Origin: Betaproteobacteria bacterium
GTDB taxonomy: Bacteria; Pseudomonadota; Gammaproteobacteria; Burkholderiales; Burkholderiaceae_E
NCBI GenBank assembly: GCA_016868375.1
Contig: VGHA01000001.1
Location: forward strand, 22,686 to 86,685
DNA length: 64,000 bases
Direction of reading: 5' to 3'
This document shows, piece after piece, positions 9,616-19,784 of this stretch. The notes under the pieces were generated by a model, which saw only the letters and a list, made by a program, of their open reading frames with translations, searched no databases and had not been told where the DNA came from. The position numbers and the translations under genes are program-made. The stretch's first letter is position 1; every line of letters starts with the position of its first letter.

Positions 9616-10362
9616 TCAGTCGAGCACCAGCGCGCCACTGGTGTTGAATACCTCGCCGCTGACGGCGCCGCAATCATCGGAAAGCAGAAACGCAACCTGC
9701 GCGGCAACCTGCTGCGCAGTACTGAATCGACCCAGCGGAATTGTCTTCAGCAGGCGCGCACGCCCCGAGGGCCCCAGGCGATCCAGCATCACCGTATCCA
9801 CCGGACCCGGGGCGATACAGTTCACGCGCACGCCGGCGCCAGCCCAGTCACGCGCAAGAAAACGCGCGAGGTTGAGGATTCCTGCTTTCGCCACGGCGTA
9901 GGCCGCGCCCGACACCGCACTGCCGCCGGTCCGCCCGTTGGTTGACGAGAACAACACCGCCGCACCAAGTGCTTGAGCAAGGTGCGGTGCAGCCTCCCGA
10001 CAGAACAGGAATGCAGAGTCGAGATTGACCGCCATCTGTGAGCGCCACATGTCAAGTGAGCAGTGGTCAATGCCTCCGCTGCCCACCTTTCCCACCGTGT
10101 GCACCAGCCAATCGATACGCCCGAAATGCTCGACGGTCCGTGCGACCGCATGAACCACGTCGCTTTCGCAGGTGACATCGCCCGATAGCGGCAAGAATCG
10201 CCCAGTGGTGCGTGCCTTGAGCCGAGAGGGCATATCGAAGGCGGCCACGCGTGCGCCGTTCGCGCGAAGACGTGACACGACCGCCTGGCCAATCCCCCCG
10301 GCTGCTCCGGTATCCAACGTAACCTTGGAAGGACCGTTTTCCTTGACGCCTTGGGCGGGCAC
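9616..10362 (-). CDS. SDR family oxidoreductase
   Basis: TGAAGGIGQAV cofactor motif, SGAAYAVAKAGILNLARFLARD (YxxxK), RVNCIAPGPVDT. Confidence 0.88.
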   Translation of the reverse strand: MPAQGVKENGPSKVTLDTGAAGGIGQAVVSRLRANGARVAAFDMPSRLKARTTGRFLPLSGDVTCESDVVHAVARTVEHFGRIDWLVHTVGKVGSGGIDHCSLDMWRSQMAVNLDSAFLFCREAAPHLAQALGAAVLFSSTNGRTGGSAVSGAAYAVAKAGILNLARFLARDWAGAGVRVNCIAPGPVDTVMLDRLGPSGRARLLKTIPLGRFSTAQQVAAQVAFLLSDDCGAVSGEVFNTSGALVLD

Positions 10363-10365
10363 GGA

Positions 10366-11097
10366 TCAAGCCGCCTTGTTGGACTTCCAGGCGCCCGTCT
10401 CGATGGCGCCCCAGATACCATCGAGCATGGCCAGACGCTGCCTGGCAGAGGCGGCGACCGCGGCGATGGCCTTGCGCTGCAGCGCGGGCGTGTGCGCATA
10501 ACGATAGGTGATTTCCAGCCCCTCGCCCTCGTGGTGGGTATCGTTCTCGATGTGCACATGGAAAAACTCGAGATCCTCGTCGGTCATCCCCATCGACCGA
10601 CATGCCTCGACGTAGCGCGGATACAGCGTGGGCGTCTGCCCCTCCAACGCAACCATGATTCCCGCAGCAGCTTCAGCAAGCTCGCGAAACGCAACCAGCT
10701 CGTAAATCCAGCTGCGCATCGCACGGGTGCCCGGAAGAATGTCGCCGCGATCAGCGGCCTCGCGAACACGCTTCGGCGACACGCCGCACGCCTGCGCAAA
10801 CCGAAGCAGCAGATCAGGGTGACGTTTACCGGGCTGATCAGGAACCTCTTCGCCGATCAGGTTCTCGAGCATGTGTCGACGCGCATCGAGATCGGGCAGC
10901 CGGCAGAAAAAGTGACCGAACTGCTGCGGAATGAGCTCGATGTAGTAGTAGTGCTGCATCGCCCAGAAGCCCAGCTGTGCGCGGGTCAGTTCGCCGTTGG
11001 CCCAGGCCAATGAGAACGGGTGGCCCTTGGAATGGCGCTGCGTCCGGGCGGCAATCAGCGCCTCGCCGAAGGCCTTGCGGTTCATCATTTTTTCCAT
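10366..11097 (-). CDS. TenA/PqqC-fold iron-containing redox enzyme family protein (CADD-like)
   Basis: 243 aa; HPFSLAWANGELTRAQLGFWAMQHYYYIELIPQQFGHFFCRLPDLDARRHMLENLIGEE...FFHVHIENDTHHE. Confidence 0.8.
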   Translation of the reverse strand: MEKMMNRKAFGEALIAARTQRHSKGHPFSLAWANGELTRAQLGFWAMQHYYYIELIPQQFGHFFCRLPDLDARRHMLENLIGEEVPDQPGKRHPDLLLRFAQACGVSPKRVREAADRGDILPGTRAMRSWIYELVAFRELAEAAAGIMVALEGQTPTLYPRYVEACRSMGMTDEDLEFFHVHIENDTHHEGEGLEITYRYAHTPALQRKAIAAVAASARQRLAMLDGIWGAIETGAWKSNKAA

Positions 11098-11138
11098 CAG
11101 CAGATCCTTATTGGATTGGCAGATCGGGCTGCAGGCAC

Positions 11139-12206
11139 TTAGCGGACCTGGCTTCCGAGGCGCTTCACGATCTCGCCGTAGCGACGATGGTCGGTTGCGA
11201 TCTGGCGCGCCATTTCATCGGGCGTGGATGTGACGATGTGTGCATCCTGCCCGCCTACTGAGGCGGTTACCTCAGGCGAGCGCGCCGCGCGCACCAGTTC
11301 GGCATTGAGGCGCTGGACGATCGCGTCCGGCACCTTGACGGGAACAAAGAAGCCGAACCACTGATCGTACTCGACATCGCGAATGCCCAGTTCGGCCAGC
11401 GTTGGCACGTCTGGCAACATCGATGAGCGCTTCGGGCCGGCATAAGCCAGTGCCTTCAGCCGCCCCTCTTTCAAAAACGCCTGCGCGGAAATGTAGGACG
11501 AAAACAGCACATCGATTCGTCCGCCCACAGTTTCGGTAACCGCCTGCGCAGCACCCTTCATTGGCACATGCACCATGGGTGCGCCCGTGACCCGTTGCAG
11601 CATCTCGCCCAGAAAATGCCCCGCCGTGCCCGTGCCTTGCGACGCAAAGGTCAGTCCTCCCTGCCGGGACTTGGCGAGCGCGATCAGTTCTTTGACGTTA
11701 TTGGCTGGCAGCGATGCGGGCACCACCAGAATGCTGTGGAAGGAAAAAAACGAGGTTACCGGACGGAAGTCGCGGTTGGCATCGAACGCAACCTGCACGT
11801 TCAGATGCGGATCAATCGCATGCGTGCCCACATGACCAACAAACACCGAATAGCCATCGGCAGGCTGCGCAAGCACCGCCTGCGCCGCAATCGCACCGGC
11901 TGCACCGGGCCGGTTCTGAACAACCACTGGCTGCCCAGTGTTTTCGGAGAGCTTTTGCGTGATCAGACGGGCAACCCGATCCGTTGAGCCCCCAGGCGGG
12001 AACGGGACGAACACCGTAATCGCCTTAGCGGGAAACGCCGCGTCGGCAAACGACAAGGGCGCAATCAGGCACCCTATCAAGGCCAGAGTCCATTTAAGCG
12101 CTCGCGACACGGAACATCTCCCTGGTTCAGCCCCCTCTGCAGAGGCGGCGTGGTCGGTTAACGGTTCACTTCTAAGGTGATTGAAGGTTTGATGGTAGCC
12201 GAGCAC
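11139..12206 (-). CDS. Bug/TctC family tripartite tricarboxylate transporter substrate-binding protein
   Basis: FPAKAITVFVPFPPGGSTDRVARLITQKLSENTGQPVVVQNRPGAAGAIAAQAVLAQPADGYSV. Confidence 0.92.
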   Translation of the reverse strand: MLGYHQTFNHLRSEPLTDHAASAEGAEPGRCSVSRALKWTLALIGCLIAPLSFADAAFPAKAITVFVPFPPGGSTDRVARLITQKLSENTGQPVVVQNRPGAAGAIAAQAVLAQPADGYSVFVGHVGTHAIDPHLNVQVAFDANRDFRPVTSFFSFHSILVVPASLPANNVKELIALAKSRQGGLTFASQGTGTAGHFLGEMLQRVTGAPMVHVPMKGAAQAVTETVGGRIDVLFSSYISAQAFLKEGRLKALAYAGPKRSSMLPDVPTLAELGIRDVEYDQWFGFFVPVKVPDAIVQRLNAELVRAARSPEVTASVGGQDAHIVTSTPDEMARQIATDHRRYGEIVKRLGSQVR

Positions 12207-12352
12207 ACCGTCGTTCGGCCAGATCTGATTTCATCGCAGCGGCATCAGCCAACCTGAGACCACGCGCGCGGGGGCGCGCCGGCGAAACGCTGCCACCGCA
12301 TCACCAGACAAGCCGCTAGACTTTCCACAATTTCCGCAGCCGGGAGGCCTTT

Positions 12353-13327
12353 GTGATCAATCAAACCCGTCGTCAATTGGTGGTCGGTTCCGCGACCGCG
12401 CTGGCCAGTCCAACGCTTCTTGCGCAGGCCTATCCGAGCCGGCCGGTACGAATCATCGTGCCGACCACACCGGGAGGCGGTTACGACAATCTGGGCCGCT
12501 GGGTATCGGAGAAGCTGTCGTCCGAACTCGGGGTGGGCGTCGTGATTGAGAACCGCACCGGGGGCGGTACGCTGGTCGGAACCCAGGTTGCGGCCGCAGC
12601 AACCCCTGACGGCTACACACTGGTGGTGGGCGGCCTCGCGAACATGGCCCTCAATGGCGGGCTTTATAAAAATCCGCAATACGACGCGGCAAATGATTTC
12701 GTGCCGATCGCACTGGTTGCAAGCTTCAGTTATTGCCTTGTTGCACGCCGTGATCTGCCGCAAAACACACTGCCTGAACTGCTTGCCTATGCCAGGGCGA
12801 ATCCCGGCAAGCTCAACATGGCCACTGGCGGTACCGGCTCGGGCCAACATGTGGCTGCCGTGATGCTTCGGCGGCTCGCCAATATTCAGATGGTTGAAAT
12901 TCCATACAAGGGCGCGCAGGCCGCTTACACCGATCTGGTGGGCGGCCGGGTCGACCTGTTCTTCGACAACACCACCACCGCGCAACCCCTGATTGAGGCT
13001 GGCCGGATCAAAGCCATCGCCACCTCCGGCACACGGCGGGATGCGTCGCTGCCCAACGTGCCCACCGCCACCGAGGCGGGTCTTGATGGCCTGGTGCTGG
13101 AAAGCTGGCTCGGCATATTTGCGCCCTCGCGCACACCGGCTCCGGTGGTATCGCGGCTACGCGATGCGATGGCCAGGGTGTCGGCTGCACCCGACCTGCG
13201 AAAGCGACTCGAGGACGGCGGCTGGAGGATGCTAGACCTCGACCCTGCCAGCACCGAACGCTTCGTGCGGGCCGAGGCGCAGCGCTGGCCGAAGTTCCTG
13301 CGGGAAGCGGGGATCAGCGGTGAATGA
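12353..13327 (+). CDS. Bug/TctC family substrate-binding protein
   Basis: YPSRPVRIIVPTTPGGGYDNLGRWVSEKLSSELGVGVVIENRTGGGTLVGTQVAAAATPDGYTL. Confidence 0.92.
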   Translation: MINQTRRQLVVGSATALASPTLLAQAYPSRPVRIIVPTTPGGGYDNLGRWVSEKLSSELGVGVVIENRTGGGTLVGTQVAAAATPDGYTLVVGGLANMALNGGLYKNPQYDAANDFVPIALVASFSYCLVARRDLPQNTLPELLAYARANPGKLNMATGGTGSGQHVAAVMLRRLANIQMVEIPYKGAQAAYTDLVGGRVDLFFDNTTTAQPLIEAGRIKAIATSGTRRDASLPNVPTATEAGLDGLVLESWLGIFAPSRTPAPVVSRLRDAMARVSAAPDLRKRLEDGGWRMLDLDPASTERFVRAEAQRWPKFLREAGISGE

Positions 13328-13910
13328 CCACGTGCTTGAGATCGAACGCCTGATGCGCTGCTGGGCGCTCTGGCGCGACACCCGCCAGTGGGACCTGCTT
13401 CGAACCTGCTATGTGCCCGGCGCCCGGGTTCGTACCACCTGGCTGGAGGGCTCGGCCGAAGCGTTCATTGCCGCATCGATTCAATCCGCGGCCAATTCAA
13501 AGGCACCGCTTGCTCAGCACGCCCTCGGTGGAACCACCGTGCGCCTGAACGGCGACCGAGCGCTTGCTGAGACGCGGATGGTTCTGCTGCTTCGCGCGGT
13601 CATCGATGGCACCGAGGTGGACATCACCGCCTGGGGCAGGTTCTTTGACCGCTGTGTACGCGCTGACGATCAATGGCGGATCGCACAACGCGACCCAATC
13701 CATGAGAAGGATCGCCTCGACCCGGTCGATCCAAGCGCAACGCTTTTACTGGACCCGGTCCGACTGGCCTCGCTGCCCAGGGCATACCGGCACATTACCT
13801 ATGTGCAGTCGCTGGGCGGCGCCCGCATTACGCCGGATCTGGTCGAACACAACTCGCCCGCACAGGCAGCCCTGTATGAGGCTGGGGAGGCCTGGCTACG
13901 CGAGGGCTGA
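13320..13910 (+). CDS. SnoaL-like / nuclear transport factor 2 family protein
   Basis: 196 aa; EIERLMRCWALWRDTRQWDLLRTCYVPGARVRTTWLEGSAEAFIAAS; overlaps the preceding CDS. Confidence 0.75.
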   Translation: MNDHVLEIERLMRCWALWRDTRQWDLLRTCYVPGARVRTTWLEGSAEAFIAASIQSAANSKAPLAQHALGGTTVRLNGDRALAETRMVLLLRAVIDGTEVDITAWGRFFDRCVRADDQWRIAQRDPIHEKDRLDPVDPSATLLLDPVRLASLPRAYRHITYVQSLGGARITPDLVEHNSPAQAALYEAGEAWLREG

Positions 13911-13918
13911 GCCTTGAG

Positions 13919-14686
13919 TCAGGCGATGTAGCGGCGGCGAAGCGAGTCTGCAGCCGACGCCAGTAACGAAGCGTCCGATCCCACCGCAACGAACTGACCG
14001 CCAAGCTCGAGAATGCGACGCGCGTCAGGCTCGCTGGACGTGAGAAAGCCCGGCGCGCACCCCGCCGCTCTGATCCGACGAATTGCCTCCTCGATGTGCG
14101 GCCACACCTCGGGATGATGCCGTTCACCGACATGGCCGAATGATGCGTGGAGATCAGCCGGGCCCACGAACAGTCCGTCGACGCCATCAACCGCGGCAAT
14201 CTCCTCGATCTGCTCGAGCGACTGCACGGTTTCCACCTGCAGCAGGATGCAAAGTTCCTGCTCCACCCTCTGCGGGTAGTCAGCGATTCGCCCCCAGCGG
14301 GTGGCACGCGTCGTGCCGCCCACCCCGCGTATGCCCTTAGGCGGGTAACGCATCGCGGCCACGGCGGCCCGGGCCTGCTCGGCATTTTCGATCATTGGAA
14401 TGAGGACTGACTGCGCGCCAATATCGAGGACACGCTTGAGCATGACGGGATCGTTCCAGGGCACCCGAACCACCGAGTGCGTCCGGTAGGGAGCAGCCGC
14501 CTGAAGTTGGCCAAATAGCGACTCGAGATCGTTGGGGGAATGCTCCATATCGAGAAGCATCCAGTCGAACCCCGCCCCCGCAAGAAGTTCGACGGTGAGA
14601 TTCGATGACAGCGTGGCCCACAGTCCGATCTGCTGCTGGCCTGCGGCAAGTGCATGCTTGAAGGTATTACGAGGAAGATCCATCAA
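13919..14686 (-). CDS. HpcH/HpaI aldolase/citrate lyase family protein
   Basis: GLWATLSSNLTVELLAGAGFDWMLLDMEHSPNDLESLFGQLQAA...GVGGTTRATRWG...GLFVGPADLHASFGH. Confidence 0.92.
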   Translation of the reverse strand: MMDLPRNTFKHALAAGQQQIGLWATLSSNLTVELLAGAGFDWMLLDMEHSPNDLESLFGQLQAAAPYRTHSVVRVPWNDPVMLKRVLDIGAQSVLIPMIENAEQARAAVAAMRYPPKGIRGVGGTTRATRWGRIADYPQRVEQELCILLQVETVQSLEQIEEIAAVDGVDGLFVGPADLHASFGHVGERHHPEVWPHIEEAIRRIRAAGCAPGFLTSSEPDARRILELGGQFVAVGSDASLLASAADSLRRRYIA

Positions 14687-14716
14687 CCGCTCCAGTGGGG
14701 ATGACTGCGCCGGGCC

Positions 14717-15136
14717 TTATTTTTTGTCTTCGTATTCACGCGTACCTGGCCACGGCGCATCAGCCACATCGAACACCATGCCCTCATAGCCACGGAACTT
14801 ATCGGGCCGCCGGTACTTGCCATCGTCAACCGGAGTCAGCTCCATCTCGTCGATGTACTGCTCGCCACCGTTGGCAAACACCCGGTCAACCACGTCATCG
14901 GCCTCGTCGGTGTATACGCCGAAATGGTGCAGGCCCACGTAGTCCATCCCCTTGCCAAGCTGGTCGGTCTTGAACTTCAAAAGCACGATGTTGATGGACC
15001 CATCGGTCACCATGTAGCCACGCGCACGCTCGTTGTCGAGTGCCTTAAGCTTTTTGAAACCGAATGTGTTCGAATAAAACTCAAGCGCCTTATCCGGGTC
15101 TTGGGTAGCGATTGCGATATGGCGAATCTTGGCCAT
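14717..15136 (-). CDS. VOC family protein
   Basis: IRHIAIATQDPDKALEFYSNTFGFKKLKALDNERARGYMVTDGSINIVLLKFKTDQLGKGMDYVGLHHFG. Confidence 0.88.
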   Translation of the reverse strand: MAKIRHIAIATQDPDKALEFYSNTFGFKKLKALDNERARGYMVTDGSINIVLLKFKTDQLGKGMDYVGLHHFGVYTDEADDVVDRVFANGGEQYIDEMELTPVDDGKYRRPDKFRGYEGMVFDVADAPWPGTREYEDKK

Positions 15137-15164
15137 GGGTTGTCCTTGGGAGCGATGTCAGGTC

Positions 15165-16130
15165 TCAGTCAAGCTTGATGCCCGCGGCGCGAATCACTTC
15201 GCCAATCCGCGTCATTTCCTTGGCGATGAACGCCTCGAAGTCGGCCGCCGAGCCCGGACGCACTTCGTTGCCCTGGTCGATCAGCTGCTGGCGGAAGGCC
15301 GGGTCGGCGAGGATGGACACCAGCGTGCGATTCAGCCGCTCGACCCGCTCACGCGGCATGCCCGCGGGGCCAAACAGGCCGAGCCAGGTGGTCATTTCAA
15401 AATCCGGCAGCGTCGCGGCGATGGGCGGGACACCCGGAAGCGCAGGCTGCGCATCCCGGCTGGCAACACCGATTGCTTTCAGCTTGCCCGACTTGAGCAG
15501 CGACATTGCGGTAATCGGTACATCAAAGTAAGCGTCAAGCCGGCCGCCGATCAGGTCGGGGGCGATCTGCGCCGTGCCCTTGTATGGCACGTGATTCAGG
15601 GCCACCTTGCCCTGCGTGGACAGCAGAACCAGCGACAGATGCGACGCCGACCCATTTCCTGCCGATCCGAAATTAAGCGGCACGGCGCTTGCCCGGGCTG
15701 CAGCCAGCACGTCGGCGACCGTGTTGGCAGGGCTGGCCGCTGACACCACCAGCAGCATCGGCGATGCCGCGATCAACCCAATCGGCTGAAAAGCCTTCGC
15801 GATATTGATGGGCAGCTTGGTATACAGATGGGCATTGACCACCTGGGTACTGGTATTGCCCAGCAGCAGGGTATGGCCATCGGGCTTCACGCCTGCGACA
15901 AACTGCTGCGCGATGGTGCCGTTGGCTCCCGCACGGTTCTCAACGATCACCGGTTGCTTGAAGGCGGCTTCCATCCTTGCACCAACCAGACGCGCCAGCA
16001 CATCGGCAATGCCGCCTGCCGCATAGGGCACCACAATTCGGATGCCCTCTGCAGGATAGTTGTCGGCGCGGGCAACTGGCGCTGCGAAAGCCATTGCGAC
16101 GGCCATCAGGGGTACGAGCAGTTTACGCAT
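15165..16130 (-). CDS. Bug/TctC family substrate-binding protein
   Basis: NYPAEGIRIVVPYAAGGIADVLARLVGARMEAAFKQPVIVENRAGANGTIAQQFVAGVKPDGHTLL. Confidence 0.92.
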   Translation of the reverse strand: MRKLLVPLMAVAMAFAAPVARADNYPAEGIRIVVPYAAGGIADVLARLVGARMEAAFKQPVIVENRAGANGTIAQQFVAGVKPDGHTLLLGNTSTQVVNAHLYTKLPINIAKAFQPIGLIAASPMLLVVSAASPANTVADVLAAARASAVPLNFGSAGNGSASHLSLVLLSTQGKVALNHVPYKGTAQIAPDLIGGRLDAYFDVPITAMSLLKSGKLKAIGVASRDAQPALPGVPPIAATLPDFEMTTWLGLFGPAGMPRERVERLNRTLVSILADPAFRQQLIDQGNEVRPGSAADFEAFIAKEMTRIGEVIRAAGIKLD

Positions 16131-16274
16131 CCTTCACTCCGTGTTGGGCCCTCAAGGATGCCCAGCTTACCTGTCGGAAGATATGAAACCCGGCCGCATC
16201 GTCGCGCTGCTAGATCGCGGGTGTCAAGCCCAACACGTTGCTAGAATCGAAACACACCCTATGGAGGAGACATC

Positions 16275-16838
16275 GTGAGCACCGACCGCTTTCCGGCACT
16301 ACCCGACGATCAGATGACAGCGCGCCAAAAAGAGGTCGCAGCAAAAATTTCTGGCGGGCCGCGTGGCGGAATTCGCGGACCGTTCATCGCGCTGCTCCAC
16401 AACCCTGAACTCACCGACGTGCTGGAACAGGTTGGCGAGTATCTGCGCTTTCGCTCCACCATTTCACCGGCGCTGATCGAGCTTGCCATCCTGCTGGTGG
16501 CGCGCTACTGGACCTGCCAGTACGAGTGGTTTGCACACGAGCGGATCGCCCGCACCAAAACCGACCTGCCCGACGGAATCATCCGCGCCATTCAGCGCAA
16601 CGAAATTCCGCACGACATGACCGATCAACAGCGAATCGTTCATGACTTCGTGATCGGCACATTCCGTTGTGGTGCCGCACCAGGTCCGGTGTACGACGAA
16701 GCGAAGGCGGCGTTCGGGCACGCGGGCGTACTTGATCTGGTTGCGTTATGCGGTTACTACACCACGATCGCGTTCGTATTGAACACCGGACAGATCATGC
16801 CCCCCAACGGCGCACGGCCGCTGCGCGAAGCGCCGTAG
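16275..16838 (+). CDS. Carboxymuconolactone decarboxylase family protein
   Basis: 187 aa; FIALLHNPELTDVLEQVGEYLRFRSTISPALIELAILLVARYWTCQYEWFAHERIARTK. Confidence 0.88.
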   Translation: MSTDRFPALPDDQMTARQKEVAAKISGGPRGGIRGPFIALLHNPELTDVLEQVGEYLRFRSTISPALIELAILLVARYWTCQYEWFAHERIARTKTDLPDGIIRAIQRNEIPHDMTDQQRIVHDFVIGTFRCGAAPGPVYDEAKAAFGHAGVLDLVALCGYYTTIAFVLNTGQIMPPNGARPLREAP

Positions 16839-16851
16839 CGGGCGCCTCTGA

Positions 16852-17652
16852 TCAGGCCTCGGCAACCACCTGATTGCGCAGCACGCCAATACCGGTGATC
16901 TCGATTTCGATCACATCACCGGGCTTCATGTTTTCCTGTTTCCCCTCGGTGCCGAACCACATGACATCGCCTGGGCTGATGGTGCAGTAGCGCGAGGTTT
17001 CGCTAATGAACACCTCGGGCCTGAAAATCATGTCTGCGGTGTTAAAGCTATCAACCTGCTTGCCATTTAAGCGAATGATGGTGCGCATGGAGCGGTAGTC
17101 GAGCCCCGTGACAAACCACGGTCCCATCGGCTTGAATGTGTCGCTGTTCTTCGAGCGAAAAAATGTCCGGTCGCTTTTTTGCCAGCTGCGCTCGCTGACA
17201 TCGTTGCCGATAGTCCAGCCGAGCACGCTGTCAAGCGCCTGCTCGGGCGACACCCTGCGCACCTTCTTGCCAAACACTGCAACCAGTTCGCCTTCATATT
17301 GGAACTGATCGGTAGCGTCATGCGGCTTGACGATGTCTTCGCCGTGGGCAATCAAGGCATTGTTGGCCCGGTAGCCAATCTCGGCGCGGGTGGGCAGGTT
17401 CGGTGACTCGCCGATTTTGGCTGCCACCTCGCGGATATGGCCGGCATAGTTAAGGCCGGCGCAAAAGAACGTGCCGGGCACCACCGGAACCAGCAACCTG
17501 ACTGAGCCCAGATGCAGCCGCTCGGCTGAGCGCTCATAGCCCGCAAAGGGCGTGCCGCGAACCGGCACCACCGAGTCATCTTCAACAATTCCATACGCGG
17601 TTTTCCCCGCTAGTTCAAACCGGCACCACTTCATGATGGCTTGTGTGGACAT
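16852..17652 (-). CDS. Fumarylacetoacetate hydrolase family protein
   Basis: FFCAGLNYAGHIREVA...YEGELVAVFGKKVRRVSPEQALDSVLGWTIGNDVSERSWQ...GDVMWFGTEG. Confidence 0.92.
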   Translation of the reverse strand: MSTQAIMKWCRFELAGKTAYGIVEDDSVVPVRGTPFAGYERSAERLHLGSVRLLVPVVPGTFFCAGLNYAGHIREVAAKIGESPNLPTRAEIGYRANNALIAHGEDIVKPHDATDQFQYEGELVAVFGKKVRRVSPEQALDSVLGWTIGNDVSERSWQKSDRTFFRSKNSDTFKPMGPWFVTGLDYRSMRTIIRLNGKQVDSFNTADMIFRPEVFISETSRYCTISPGDVMWFGTEGKQENMKPGDVIEIEITGIGVLRNQVVAEA

Positions 17653-17676
17653 GCTGCGTTGGCCTCGACTGGGTTC

Positions 17677-18476
17677 TCAAACGGACAGGAGCTGAGCGAG
17701 CTTTGCCTGAACCTTCGGGCGCTCGCGCTCAAAGATCGCAAGATACCCGGGATTGAACCAGGCGATGACCCCCTGTTGATGCCCTGGGCGTGCGCTGAGC
17801 CGCGCGAACCAATCCGCCACGCGAGGACGCGCTTCAATCAGGCTGCCAAAGCCCAGATGCTGCAAGCGCTCGATATACGGGCTAAACGCCAGATCGGCGA
17901 TTGTGAAGGCCGGGCCCGCAATCCAGGGATGGTCACGCAAGGCTGAATCGAAATCATCGAGCAGTTGAATGAAGCGCCGCACAGCAGGGGCGAAACCTGG
18001 AGATTCCATGCCCAGTTCGATTGCCGCGCGCGTTCTGGCCTGTCTCGCGGGATCAGGAATGCTGGCGAGCCACGCCTGCAATTCCTTCGGGTCGCGCTCA
18101 AGATGCTGATACCGAAACGCGATACAGGAACTGACGGTGCCGGTGGCAGGATGCACGGAATCATCGAGCTGCTTAAACCAGAGACGCTTCCGATAGCGGT
18201 GGTGGCAGCGACGGGCTGCAGTGGCGGATCAGGCCGGACCTCATCCACATATTGCAGGATCAGGTTGGATTCGATGATCGGTCGGCCGTGATGAACCAGG
18301 GTGGGCACGACCCCGTTGGGATTGAGTTTCAGGTACTCAGGGGTTTGCGATTCACCCTTACGCAGATTCAATCCGTGGAGTGTGCCCGCAATGCCCTTCT
18401 CGATCAGCATGAAGCGCACGTTCGCTGCGCATACCGACATATCGTTGTGATACAGCACGACATCGGGATCGCTCAT
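17677..18476 (-). pseudogene. Glutathione S-transferase, apparently frameshifted
   Basis: The N-terminal GST domain is read in ORF 17838-18476 (VVLYHNDMSVCAANVRFMLIEKG...ESNLILQYVDEVRPDPPL). The C-terminal domain is in another frame in ORF 17677-18156, and its reading upstream of the ORF Met gives YRKRLWFKQLDDSVHPATGTVSSCIAFRYQH. The frame change falls near 18200-18235. Confidence 0.8.
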
Positions 18477-18479
18477 GGA

Positions 18480-19784
18480 TCAACCTTTTAACAGCATTGG
18501 GAGCCACATCGCCAAGCCTGGAAACGCCACCAGTATTGCGAGCAGCACCAGGTCAGCGGCAATGAATGGCGCCACCCCGCGATAAATCTCGCGAATCGGA
18601 ATCTGCGGCGCCAGCCCGTGCAATACGAAGACGATGATTCCGATGGGCGGGATGATCATGCCCAGTTCAACCACCACCACGTTGATGACGCCCCACCAGA
18701 CCGGATCGAAACCCATGGTTTCGATGACCGGCAACACAAACGGTAGCGTGATCAGCATGGCGGCAATTTCATCGAAGATTGCGCCCAGCAGCAGATACGC
18801 GATCAGCAGGCAGGCGATGATTCCAATCTCGGGCACGGGCAATGCACCGATCAGCTTGACCAGCGCCTCAGGCACACGTGCCAGCGTAATGAAATACGAA
18901 AACACCGACGCACCGATAATGATGGTGTAGATCATTGCCGTGGCACTTGCGGTTTCACGCAAGCCCTGCCAAACGGCCGCCCAACTCATGCGACGCCGGG
19001 CAACCGCGAACACCAGCGAAAGAATGGCGGCTACCGAAGCCGCCTCGTTCACCGTGAACACACCGCTGTAAAGACCGGCAAAAATTGCCGCCATCAGCCA
19101 TAGCACCGGAGACGCCTCGCGCAGCGCACGCCACTTTTCGGCTTTGGCGACAGGATCACTGACCGGCGCAAATTCTGGGCGCAGCCACACGATGAGTCGT
19201 ATGGCCAGCAGATTCAGCGCCAAAGCGAGCGCAGCCGGTACCAATGCTGCATAGAACAGATCAAAGATGTAGGTCTTGGTGACCACGCAATACAGGATCA
19301 TGACGATCGACGGTGGAATGAGCGCTTTCAACGTGCCACCGGCTGCAATCGTTCCCGCCGAAAACGCGGGTGAATAGCCACGCGCCAGCATTTCGGGCAG
19401 CGCAGCTTTCGCAAACGTGGCCGCGGTCGCGGTTGACGAGCCGCACACGGCGCCAAACACTGCACAACCGCCCATCGTTGAATAGGCAAGGCCGCCACGT
19501 TGATGACCGAACCAGCAGGAAGCGGCTCGGTAGATGTCGCGCGAAAAACCCGCTGCGCTTGCAAACGTTCCCATCATGAGAAAAAGCGGTACGGTCGCCA
19601 GATCGACGCTGGACAAAAGCCCCGCAGATTCGCCTGCCAGAACGGTGAGTGCAGGCCCCCAGCCCGATTGAAGGGCGTAGCCCACCACGCCCACGACGAT
19701 CATGGCGATTCCGATGGGTACCTGCAGCACGATCAATGCGCACAGTGCCAGCAGGCCGAGCCCGCCGATCGCAAGCGCGCTCAA
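18480..19784 (-). CDS. TRAP transporter large permease (DctM family)
   Basis: 434 aa, many TM segments; VDLATVPLFLMMGTFASAAGFSRDIYRAA...GGTLKALIPPSIVMILYCVVT. Confidence 0.92.
   Translation of the reverse strand: MSALAIGGLGLLALCALIVLQVPIGIAMIVVGVVGYALQSGWGPALTVLAGESAGLLSSVDLATVPLFLMMGTFASAAGFSRDIYRAASCWFGHQRGGLAYSTMGGCAVFGAVCGSSTATAATFAKAALPEMLARGYSPAFSAGTIAAGGTLKALIPPSIVMILYCVVTKTYIFDLFYAALVPAALALALNLLAIRLIVWLRPEFAPVSDPVAKAEKWRALREASPVLWLMAAIFAGLYSGVFTVNEAASVAAILSLVFAVARRRMSWAAVWQGLRETASATAMIYTIIIGASVFSYFITLARVPEALVKLIGALPVPEIGIIACLLIAYLLLGAIFDEIAAMLITLPFVLPVIETMGFDPVWWGVINVVVVELGMIIPPIGIIVFVLHGLAPQIPIREIYRGVAPFIAADLVLLAILVAFPGLAMWLPMLLKG

Noticed and set aside
8873-9673. 266-aa minus-strand ORF opposite the FlgO/TPR gene
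   Set aside because: Low-complexity Arg/Gly/Leu composition, no motifs, overlaps a convincing CDS.
12245-12985. 246-aa minus-strand ORF opposite a Bug gene
   Set aside because: Antisense to a clear Bug/TctC protein.
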